64,000 nucleotides of DNA, taken from UMGS1590 sp963558655 (GTDB lineage: Bacteria > Bacillota > Peptococcia > Peptococcales > Peptococcaceae). The position numbers and the translations under genes were made by a program. The stretch is from assembly GCA_963558655.1 (NCBI GenBank), contig CAUWHJ010000009.1:33775-97774 (forward strand). Reading direction: 5' to 3'. The notes under the pieces were generated by a model. That model did no database searches. It had not been told where the DNA came from and saw only the letters and a program-made list of their open reading frames with translations. Below are positions 9,304-16,907 of the stretch, piece by piece. How positions within the stretch are numbered: the first letter of the stretch is position 1; each line of letters begins with the position of its first letter.

Positions 9304-10061
9304 CAACCAAATCTCCCTGTAATATATTCTTCAGTGCGTGGATCTTTAGGATTAGAAAACAACAAACTTGTATCGGAGAATTCAATCAAGTCTCCCAGAT
9401 AGAAAAATGCTGTTTTGTCAGAAATACGAGCAGCCTGCTGCATATTATGCGTAACAATGATTATAGTATAATCTTTCTTCAATTCCAACGCAAGATCTTC
9501 AATTTTTGACGTTGATATTGGGTCCAATGCAGACGTTGGCTCGTCCATCAAAATCACTTCAGGCTCCACAGCAAGTGTTCTCGCAATACATAAACGTTGT
9601 TGCTGACCACCAGACAATCCCAATGCCGATTTTTTCAAACGGTCTTTCAATTCATCCCAGATAGCAGCTTGACGCAAACTGCGTTCAACGATTTCATCAA
9701 GTTCTGCTTTCTTTTTTACACCAAAAATGCGTGGACCATAGGCAACATTGTCATAGACACTTTTAGGAAATGGATTTGGCTGCTGGAACACCATGCCAAC
9801 TTTATAGCGCAGTTCTATCCCATCCATATCTTTGAAAATGTCCTTACCATCCATGCAAATGGAACCATCAATCTTCACACCTTCAACAAAGTCCTGCATA
9901 CGATTCAGTGTCTTTAGAAAGGTGGATTTCCCACAACCAGACGGGCCAATAAGCGCAGTAATCTCATTGGCGCGAATTTTCATATTGATGTCTTTCAGCG
10001 CATGAAAATCTCCATAATGAAGGTTCATATGCTGAACATCAAACTTAATGTTTTCACTCAT
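9303..10061 (-). CDS. pstB: Phosphate ABC transporter ATP-binding protein PstB
   Basis: Cytoplasmic ATPase of the high-affinity phosphate importer, 252 residues. Walker A is GPSGCGKSTFLKT, the signature LSGGQQQRLCIARTLA, Walker B VILMDEPTSALDP, and the switch His sits in IIIVTHNMQQAA. The Q loop FQQPNPFPKSVYDN is typical of PstB. The ATG at 10061 has AAGGAA upstream; a GTG at 10085 would add 8 residues without a suitable site. Co-transcribed with pstA (upstream) and phoU (downstream, overlapping stop/start). Confidence 0.95.
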   Translation of the reverse strand: MSENIKFDVQHMNLHYGDFHALKDINMKIRANEITALIGPSGCGKSTFLKTLNRMQDFVEGVKIDGSICMDGKDIFKDMDGIELRYKVGMVFQQPNPFPKSVYDNVAYGPRIFGVKKKAELDEIVERSLRQAAIWDELKDRLKKSALGLSGGQQQRLCIARTLAVEPEVILMDEPTSALDPISTSKIEDLALELKKDYTIIIVTHNMQQAARISDKTAFFYLGDLIEFSDTSLLFSNPKDPRTEEYITGRFG

Positions 10062-10090
10062 TTCTTTTGATTCCTTTCCTGTCACCGGTA

Positions 10091-10984
10091 TCAGCCTTTT
10101 TTACCGGAACTTTTCGCTTCGATGTGACGGCTCCATGCATTGGCACCAATATTAAAAAGTAACACGAGAATCATTAGCACAGCCGAAGAAAGGTTTGCTA
10201 AAGCGCGATCCTGACCATTAACCTGTAAGTTCCAAATCTGAATGGATAAAGTTTCCGCAGGACGAAACACATTCAACGGACACGTTGTTGCTGTGATATC
10301 CCAATTTCCCCAGTTGAGCTGGGTGCCAGATCCGGCTGTATAGAGCAAAGCTGCCGCTTCACCAAATCCACGACCAGCGGCCAAAATAACCCCCGTCATA
10401 ATACGAGGCAAGCACGCCGGTAAAATGACATGAAACACCGACTGCCATTTTGTTGCGCCAAGGCCAACACTGCCGTGCAAATACCCCTCCGGCAATCCTT
10501 TGATGGCATCTTCCGTCGTTGTTGTCAATAATGGCAGCGTCAAAATGGAAACAGATAACGCACCAACAAACAAACTTTTGTCGAAACCGAACAGCACCAG
10601 GAAAACCAAGTAACCAAATAAACCAACAACAATAGATGGCAGAGACGACAGCGCTTCAATACAAATTCTCAAGAAACGTGTAATCGGTCCCTGTTTAGCA
10701 TAAATAGCCAAATAGATGCCGGCAAAAATACCAATCGGAACAGAAAATAGCAATGCAATAAAAACAAGATAAATCGTATTAAACAGCTGGTTGCCCACAC
10801 TGCCTTCTCGTCTAAACGCAAACATCTCCGGAGAAGCACCCATTAAGCCCCCAATGATGACCTTACCAGCGAAAGCAACCAATAATACCATAAAAAAGAT
10901 AGCAACGGCGTAAAATACACACGTCATCAATTTATCAATGCTTTTCGCTCTTTTCAAACGTTCATTCAAAGAGTGTTCACTCAT
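10091..10984 (-). CDS. pstA: Phosphate ABC transporter permease PstA
   Basis: Integral membrane subunit of 297 residues with about six hydrophobic helices, starting with TM1 near residues 20-45. The coupling region EDAIKGLPEGYLHGSVGLGATKWQ and the later PRIMTGVILAAGRGFGEAAALLYTAG segment are diagnostic of PstA. GGAGG precedes the ATG, and only 3 bases separate it from pstC, so it is in the operon and probably translationally coupled. Confidence 0.94.
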   Translation of the reverse strand: MSEHSLNERLKRAKSIDKLMTCVFYAVAIFFMVLLVAFAGKVIIGGLMGASPEMFAFRREGSVGNQLFNTIYLVFIALLFSVPIGIFAGIYLAIYAKQGPITRFLRICIEALSSLPSIVVGLFGYLVFLVLFGFDKSLFVGALSVSILTLPLLTTTTEDAIKGLPEGYLHGSVGLGATKWQSVFHVILPACLPRIMTGVILAAGRGFGEAAALLYTAGSGTQLNWGNWDITATTCPLNVFRPAETLSIQIWNLQVNGQDRALANLSSAVLMILVLLFNIGANAWSRHIEAKSSGKKG

Positions 10985-10987
10985 GGA

Positions 10988-11896
10988 TCAATCCTCCTTC
11001 TCTTTTCTGTCAGAAACGAGATGAATCAAAACAATGAAAAACAGTGAAATTAAAAATAAAAGTGCAGCCATTGTCCATAACGCGGCTTTTAATTCCCCGC
11101 CTTCCATCGCGTTACCCATCTGAGCAGCAATTTCGGTGGTCAATGTTTTCGTCGTAGAGAAGATACTTGTTGGCAAAGCTGTTGTCTGACCAATCACCAT
11201 AGCAACTGCAAGCGCTTCACCAAAAGCACGTGCCAAGCCAAGAACAACGCCGGTTACAATCCCAGACTTCGCAGCAGGTACCATCACTCGCCAAATAGCC
11301 TGCCAACGCGTAGAGCCAAGACCGTATGCTGCATCTCTGCAAGTGGCTGGTACTGCACCGAGCGCATCAGCCGAAACACTGGCAATCGTCGGAAAAATCA
11401 TCACAGCCAACACAATACCCGCAGCCAGCACAGAGTGGCCCACTTGTCGATCAAAAACAACACGGATAGCTGGAACCAACACGGTTAAACCAATCCATCC
11501 ATAAACAACCGATGGAATACCTGCAAAAATTTCAACAACCGGACGATAAAATTTATCTCCAATCTTTGGCGAAATCTGTGTCATGAAAATGGCTGAACCC
11601 AGTGCAAACGGTGTGGCAATAAGAAGCGCCAAACCACACACGCAGAGAGAACCAACAATGAAAATAAGTGCACCTACTGCGCCGCCACCCTCTGCATTGT
11701 CAACTGGCTCCCAAGTGGCAGAACCTAAAAATTCCCATAGGGTATGGCCGAAAACAAGGAAGGTATCCGAGCCTTTGTAGACAAGAAATGCTCCAATGAT
11801 TATCGTCAAAGCGATGACAAAGAAGCCAAAGAAAACGCTCAAGCCCCGCCAACCGTATTCTTTGAAGAACATACCTTTCTTTTCTTTTACAATCAT
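10988..11896 (-). CDS. pstC: Phosphate ABC transporter permease PstC
   Basis: The other membrane subunit of the phosphate importer, 302 residues, with about six membrane helices. The EAA-type coupling loop reads SADALGAVPATCRDAAYGLGSTRWQ, followed by GIVTGVVLGLARAFGEALAVAMVIG, and FAGIPSVVYGWIGL lies in the middle. It follows pstS after a 97-base gap with a partial hairpin, which may reduce expression of the permease genes relative to pstS. Confidence 0.94.
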   Translation of the reverse strand: MIVKEKKGMFFKEYGWRGLSVFFGFFVIALTIIIGAFLVYKGSDTFLVFGHTLWEFLGSATWEPVDNAEGGGAVGALIFIVGSLCVCGLALLIATPFALGSAIFMTQISPKIGDKFYRPVVEIFAGIPSVVYGWIGLTVLVPAIRVVFDRQVGHSVLAAGIVLAVMIFPTIASVSADALGAVPATCRDAAYGLGSTRWQAIWRVMVPAAKSGIVTGVVLGLARAFGEALAVAMVIGQTTALPTSIFSTTKTLTTEIAAQMGNAMEGGELKAALWTMAALLFLISLFFIVLIHLVSDRKEKED

Positions 11897-11922
11897 GTTT
11901 TCTTTCCTCTTTCATAAAAGAG

Positions 11923-11961
11923 AGTGGACCAGCCGATCCGGTAATGATCGTTAAGTCCACT
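11923..11961 (-). terminator. Intercistronic hairpin between pstS and pstC
   Basis: AGTGGAC (11923-11929) pairs with GTCCACT (11955-11961), and on the minus strand the stem is followed by CTCTTTTAT. The T run is imperfect, so this is more likely an attenuator or RNA-stabilising hairpin after pstS than a full terminator. Confidence 0.45.
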
Positions 11962-11993
11962 CCTTCGTTCCTACAAGTAACAAGATATGTTGA

Positions 11994-12902
11994 TTAGTGT
12001 TCGGTGACAGTCATCTTAGAAGCAACACCGTAACCAAGGCTTTCCATGGTTTCGCCGAAGTCATCACCCATAATGTAGTCGAGGAATGCCTGTGCAATCT
12101 CATTAGGTTCGCCCTTGGTGTACATATGTTCGTAAGTCCATACTGGATAATCGCCAGAGTAGGTGTTTTCCAGGGTAGGTTCTACACCATCAATAGCCAC
12201 AGTTTCAACGCCAGTGTCATCACCAGTGAGATAAGACAGGGCTACATAACCAATCGCACCTTTGGTGTCTTTTACATTCTGAAGCAATACGCCGGAATCA
12301 TCCGTTTCCATGGAAGCGTTAGAGGCTTCTTCGTTACCATCCAACGCATACTGTTGGAAGGTTGCACGCGTACCGGAAGAAGTAGGACGTGTTACAAGAA
12401 CAATGTCTTCATCTGGGCCGCCCACTTCACTCCAGTTCGTAATCTGACCGGTAAAGATACCAATCAGCTGATCCTTGGTGAGGTTTGTTACACCAGCTTC
12501 GGCAACATCTGGATTAACAATAGCTGCCATGGTTACAACACAAACCTGATGGTCAACTAATTCTTCTGCCTGTGCTGCATCAAGTTTATCTTCAGCCGGA
12601 ACATCGGAGTTACCAATGTCGATAGTACCTTCAGACACCTGTTTTAAGCCTTCGCCAGAACCGCCAGCATCAACAGTAATAGCAACATCTGGATATACTT
12701 CAACGAATTCGTTCACAGCTTCATCAACAAGTGGCTTCAGTGCAGAAGAACCAGCAGCAGTAAGTTCACCGCTCAGTTCTTGTGTTTCAGCAGATGCGCT
12801 ACCACTCTCACTTGTTGCAGCCGTGTCTCCACCGCCGCCACAACCTGCCAATAACCCCATACAAAGGACTGCTGCAATCCCAACTCTTTTCCAATTTTTC
12901 AT
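11994..12902 (-). CDS. pstS: Phosphate-binding lipoprotein PstS
   Basis: Extracytoplasmic phosphate receptor of 302 residues. A signal peptide ends in the lipobox LLAGC (Cys about 21), followed by a Gly/Ser/Ala/Glu linker. The binding-site segments are AAGSSALKPL, DAGGSGEGLKQVSEGTIDIG, NSDVP and RPTSSGTRATFQQYAL, all typical of PstS. It delivers phosphate to PstC/PstA. It is the first gene of the operon and lies directly behind a Pho box. Confidence 0.96.
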   Translation of the reverse strand: MKNWKRVGIAAVLCMGLLAGCGGGGDTAATSESGSASAETQELSGELTAAGSSALKPLVDEAVNEFVEVYPDVAITVDAGGSGEGLKQVSEGTIDIGNSDVPAEDKLDAAQAEELVDHQVCVVTMAAIVNPDVAEAGVTNLTKDQLIGIFTGQITNWSEVGGPDEDIVLVTRPTSSGTRATFQQYALDGNEEASNASMETDDSGVLLQNVKDTKGAIGYVALSYLTGDDTGVETVAIDGVEPTLENTYSGDYPVWTYEHMYTKGEPNEIAQAFLDYIMGDDFGETMESLGYGVASKMTVTEH

Positions 12903-12949
12903 TGTTGACCTTCTTTCTTAATATTTACTTTCGTGTTTCGCTTACAGAC

Positions 12950-13007
12950 TTTATATTAAAGAGTGCATGTTAATTCTAAAAGCGTTCAAATGTAAAATCA
13001 TTGTAAA
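12950..13007 (-). promoter_or_regulatory. Pho box and promoter of the pst-pho operon
   Basis: Read on the minus strand, two TTTACA hexamers (13007-13002 and 12996-12991) are spaced 11 bases apart. A degenerate copy (12985-12980) and TTAACA (12973-12968) continue the same roughly 11-base period. TAATAT/TATAAA follows at 12958-12950. This is the arrangement known for PhoP binding sites in Bacillota (TT-ACA repeats of 11 bp). It predicts PhoP-dependent expression of the operon under phosphate limitation. Confidence 0.75.
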
Positions 13008-13285
13008 ATATGACGATTTTTCAGTTATATTTTTCTGAAAACTTCCACTAAATATGTGTGTATAATCAGATATTGTCCTAGATATTGTCGCTTCCATTTC
13101 ACACAATTTATTCAGCGCACATTCTTAACATATGCTCTTTGAATTCTAAATCATCGTCCAAACGCCCAACAAGGCTTCTCTGCATTCACTGACAACCATT
13201 AAACAAACTCTGATTACAAATTTACACATCTAAAACAACGCCAGGTCTTTCTCTGCGCTTTTCTCCATAAATCTTTTCACTAAAA
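13008..13285. other. Intergenic stretch, no recognised gene
   Basis: AT-rich spacer of about 280 bases between the Pho box and the terminator at 13286. I see no start codon with a ribosome-binding site and no repeats. Confidence 0.5.
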
Positions 13286-13312
13286 AAGGAACGTGCGAAA
13301 AACACGTTCCTT
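13286..13312 (-). terminator. Terminator of the sensor/racemase operon
   Basis: A 10-bp stem AAGGAACGTG / CACGTTCCTT with a 7-base loop and a T run on the minus strand (A run at 13282-13287). It lies just downstream of the last gene of the 13.3-24 kb operon. Confidence 0.85.
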
Positions 13313-13327
13313 CTTAAATATCGTTTA

Positions 13328-15715
13328 TCAGCGACGCCTTCGGCCGATTACCATAAAACCGTTGATGCAGGCAAAAAGTATGGCGAAAACAACATAGGCA
13401 CCACCAAAACTCCAAATGGCGAGCATAAGACTCATTTGAACAAGCAACTCAATGACCACCGGTGCAATCACACCCACAACAGTGCTCACAGTTTCATAGA
13501 TGGCCAAAGCTGTCACTTCACTCACACGATGACAAACCACCGGCAAGGACAGAAAACCTTCTATTGATAGCGGCGAACCATAACCATCAAAGATACCCAA
13601 AATTGCCGACGACACAAGCACCATAATGGTAAACGGTGGAACACCCATAGCAATAACACCAACTGCACCTAATAAAAGGCAGCTAATAAGGCCAACATAA
13701 ACATTGATACGCCCACTCAAAAAGCGTACCAGTTTTGGTCCTATATAAAAACCTGCAATCCCGTTTGCAATGTAGCAATACGACAGCAAAAGATTATTTC
13801 CCTGTTCTGCTACAAGCGATGGTATCAGCGTTACCGGAAAAATCACACCAAAACCAATCGGAATGATGATAAGGATACAATATTGCAGTATCTGCGGTGT
13901 CATAAAGGCGCGAATATTTTCCAATATAGACGCTTTCTCTTCCACTTTCTGAATAATGGCTTTCTTTTTATCAGCATTACGTTCAAGCAACGTCCAGGGC
14001 ATCATCTTCAATACAAAAATACCCAACAGCCCAAAAAGAATAGCCGAAACCATATACGAAAAATGATAGCCAGCCAAAGAAGCAACGATAGCACCAATCC
14101 CCGCGCCACACATACAACCGCCAATGAGTCCGCCGTTTGACGCAGCCAGATTGATTTGTCGTCGTTCCTCATTATGACTACCATTGGCAACCAGCATATT
14201 TAGCGTGTGAATGATACCTGAGTAGGCAAATCCTCCTAAAAAGCGCATAATGATAATCACCAATGCCGAATTGGTCAGAAAGCACATCACATTGACGACA
14301 AACATTAAACTAATTGAAAACAAAAAGAACAGACGCCCACGGCGATTTGGTTGTTTAATCCAAATTGGGTAAAGCATCATCCCTATCATTTGTGCAGCAC
14401 TATCTAACGTTAACGGCAAGGCAGCGGTAACACCGACTCCCAAATCACCAACAGACTGGTTCCATTGTTTGATAAGAAGCGCCGAATAGGGCAAATACAT
14501 ATAATTTGCCAGTGTTCTCAAAAAAGAAGCAATACGAATTCCTGATGAGAGATATTCATAGGTGTCATTATTATCGTCACCAAAATATCTTTCCTTTCTC
14601 TGGCTCCACATCGCCGGCAAGCGCGTCAACTCAAAAATAATCACGATACAAAAGATGAACGTTGCCAGAAACATCAAAAAAAGCTCTTGCATACTCGCTT
14701 TCACATAGTCATCAGAAATCACAGCTTCAATGTTCAGCATCTGATCTCTGGCGGCAACATTCATTGATACCACGCCAGTATCCAGGTGCTCGGCTGCGCC
14801 GCTTTTGCCATTGCTTTCAACTGTCACTGAAAGTTCCTCGAGCACCGGCATCGTGTGCACCTTATCTGCCAAATAATCATCAAGACCAATCATATCGTCA
14901 TAAGTGACACCTTTATCACTCAATTCCTGAATGGTCATGCCTACATATTCAACAATAGATGCGGCATCCGCTTCAATGGCTGATTCATAACTGTTTTTAA
15001 ACAGAAAATAATTGGACATACCTGTGACAATAATCACGATAATAAGAATGACAGACGGCACCCGAAACATCAAAAAGTGCCAATAATCCTCATTACATTG
15101 TACACACCGTCGATGCATCACCAGAAAAAAGCAACCCAAAGCAAGCAGCCCAACAACAAGGGCAATCGCAAAAGCCATTGCCATTTCACCAAACATGGTC
15201 GTGCGTTGCTCTGCATAAACACTTGTGGGCACACCGAGAAGAAAACTGCCAACCTGCTTATCCTGATCCATTACAGGCATCATCAAGATCTCATAATCGC
15301 CATCGGCATAAATCTGATAATTTTGTTCTGTTGGTTCTGCAGTTAAAGCCTGTTGTACTTCCTGACTTGCAACAATTTCACCAAGCGCCGATTGCATACT
15401 ATATGTACTATACAGAATACGCCCATTCGTATCGGCTACACCAACTTCAACATCATCACCATCGAAAATCATCTGAGTGCGTGCAAACACATCTTCGATG
15501 CCGTAATAATTATCAAGGCTTTTACCGTACTCAATGCTCGTTTCCATATCCGTAATGACCTGGTCACAGAGCGTTGCATAATAACTCTGCTTCACTTCTC
15601 GATAATTCTGATCAAAGCTAAAATAGCAAATCATCGACATCAACGAAAGCGTTATCAATAAAAAGACACAAAAAGTAACAATAATATCTTTAACAGACTT
15701 CTTTACTTTTGTCAT
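13328..15715 (-). CDS. Two-sensor-domain MFS transporter fusion (copy 1)
   Basis: Large membrane protein of 795 residues. TM1 (about 12-34) and TM2 (about 175-200) enclose an extracytoplasmic domain with the Cache-like feel of GVADTNGRILYST and VMDQDKQVGSFLLGVPTSVY. TM3 (about 220-242) and TM4 (about 340-362) enclose a second one. From about residue 390 onward there are roughly ten to twelve hydrophobic helices in the pattern of a major facilitator transporter (GVGVTAALPL, FLGGFAYSGIIHTLNMLVA, SNGGLIGGCMCGAGIGAIVASLAGY). No kinase, cyclase or methyl-accepting domain is present, so the sensing part is joined directly to a transporter. It is a close paralog of the 19457-21844 protein, the same length. 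ATG at 15715 is preferred over GTG at 15721 on ribosome-binding-site spacing. Last gene of its operon. Substrate unknown. Confidence 0.75.
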   Translation of the reverse strand: MTKVKKSVKDIIVTFCVFLLITLSLMSMICYFSFDQNYREVKQSYYATLCDQVITDMETSIEYGKSLDNYYGIEDVFARTQMIFDGDDVEVGVADTNGRILYSTYSMQSALGEIVASQEVQQALTAEPTEQNYQIYADGDYEILMMPVMDQDKQVGSFLLGVPTSVYAEQRTTMFGEMAMAFAIALVVGLLALGCFFLVMHRRCVQCNEDYWHFLMFRVPSVILIIVIIVTGMSNYFLFKNSYESAIEADAASIVEYVGMTIQELSDKGVTYDDMIGLDDYLADKVHTMPVLEELSVTVESNGKSGAAEHLDTGVVSMNVAARDQMLNIEAVISDDYVKASMQELFLMFLATFIFCIVIIFELTRLPAMWSQRKERYFGDDNNDTYEYLSSGIRIASFLRTLANYMYLPYSALLIKQWNQSVGDLGVGVTAALPLTLDSAAQMIGMMLYPIWIKQPNRRGRLFFLFSISLMFVVNVMCFLTNSALVIIIMRFLGGFAYSGIIHTLNMLVANGSHNEERRQINLAASNGGLIGGCMCGAGIGAIVASLAGYHFSYMVSAILFGLLGIFVLKMMPWTLLERNADKKKAIIQKVEEKASILENIRAFMTPQILQYCILIIIPIGFGVIFPVTLIPSLVAEQGNNLLLSYCYIANGIAGFYIGPKLVRFLSGRINVYVGLISCLLLGAVGVIAMGVPPFTIMVLVSSAILGIFDGYGSPLSIEGFLSLPVVCHRVSEVTALAIYETVSTVVGVIAPVVIELLVQMSLMLAIWSFGGAYVVFAILFACINGFMVIGRRRR

Positions 15716-15730
15716 TACCACGCATCCTCA

Positions 15731-16903
15731 TTATTGGTCCGTTTCACTGGAATATATGGTTTCACAAGCAAGAAGAAGTTCGAAATTTGGCTGAAAGCCA
15801 ATTGCTCGCGCAGTGTCGAGGTTAATACTGATATACGGTGACGATACATACTCGCCCGAAATATCGCCCGGTGCCGTACCACAAGCAACCTGTTCAATGG
15901 TTGACGCCACAAAACGACCTACACCGACATAATCCGTTGAAGCTACAAGCATCAATGCACCCTGCTCCACATAATTTTCACCATCCTGCACAAAAACCGG
16001 AATATCTGCTTCGATAAGCGGTTCCAATATTGCCGCCACATCCATATCGCTACCGATAAGATCAGCCGTCAGAAAGTAAGCGTCCACACCATCCTCTACA
16101 AGAGCGCGATTTCGCTCGATGAGTACTGCTTCGTTGTTTGCCTCACTATCATTCAACGGATACACCGTCAATCCAATACCCATCTTTTCAGCCGCATCTG
16201 CAATATAAGATAAACCAACCACGTCAGGGTCTGAGCAAAGCAGTCCCAAATGTTCATATGGAATGATACTATAATAGTATTCCAATTGTCGTTCATAAGG
16301 CAGACTTTCAACCTGTGCCCAAAGCTGTGGATCGCCGCTATTATCCGCCGATGAAATAATTCCCGCCGAAACAGGATCGGTCGCCATGCAAACCAAAGTG
16401 TTGACATCAAGATCACGCTCTTTCATGAAAATTCCCGGATCTGTCCCCATAGCAAGAATAATATCTAACCCCTGTGGCGAATCAATATGTTCCTGCATAC
16501 TCTGAACGATTGCATCCTCACTTTCATAGTCCATATAGTAGGCTGCATCGCCAACAAATTCAATATAAGGGCCGAGATTCATTTCAGAAAGCGCTTCAAC
16601 CATCGCCACTACATCCATGCTGGTCTCTGTAAATGGCAAAGTATCATAAGTAAGCCACCCGTCTTCCTTCAAGCCTTCCAACACATAATAAAGATAGGTG
16701 CTAGCCGGTTCATATTCATTGATGTCTAAAAGACCAATCCGCAGTTTGCTACTGTCCTCTTGCTGCATTGGTTGCACCGTTTTTTCTACACGCTGCACGG
16801 TTTGCTCAGCCATAGCTGACACATCCGTTTCATTTTCTCCGCAGCCAGCAATGGCTACAAGCATCATTAGCAAAAGCCCTAATAAAAAAACTTTCTTTAT
16901 CAT
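15731..16903 (-). CDS. Orphan ABC substrate-binding lipoprotein (TrpX/PF04392-like)
   Basis: A 390-residue exported protein. The signal peptide ends in a lipobox (VAIAGC, Cys about 21). The mature part has the two-lobed periplasmic-binding pattern of the ABC_sub_bind family: LRIGLLDINEYEP, DIILAMGTDPGIFM, VCMATDPVSAGII, DAYFLTADLIGSDMD and the C-terminal NLDTARAIGFQP. Some relatives bind tryptophan or other amino acids. No ABC permease or ATPase lies nearby, so it may present ligand to the sensor-MFS proteins instead of feeding an importer. The start at 16903 has GGAAAGG 7 bases upstream and lies 4 bases after the racemase-fusion stop, implying coupling. Confidence 0.8.
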   Translation of the reverse strand: MIKKVFLLGLLLMMLVAIAGCGENETDVSAMAEQTVQRVEKTVQPMQQEDSSKLRIGLLDINEYEPASTYLYYVLEGLKEDGWLTYDTLPFTETSMDVVAMVEALSEMNLGPYIEFVGDAAYYMDYESEDAIVQSMQEHIDSPQGLDIILAMGTDPGIFMKERDLDVNTLVCMATDPVSAGIISSADNSGDPQLWAQVESLPYERQLEYYYSIIPYEHLGLLCSDPDVVGLSYIADAAEKMGIGLTVYPLNDSEANNEAVLIERNRALVEDGVDAYFLTADLIGSDMDVAAILEPLIEADIPVFVQDGENYVEQGALMLVASTDYVGVGRFVASTIEQVACGTAPGDISGEYVSSPYISINLDTARAIGFQPNFELLLACETIYSSETDQ

Positions 16904-16907
16904 CGCA

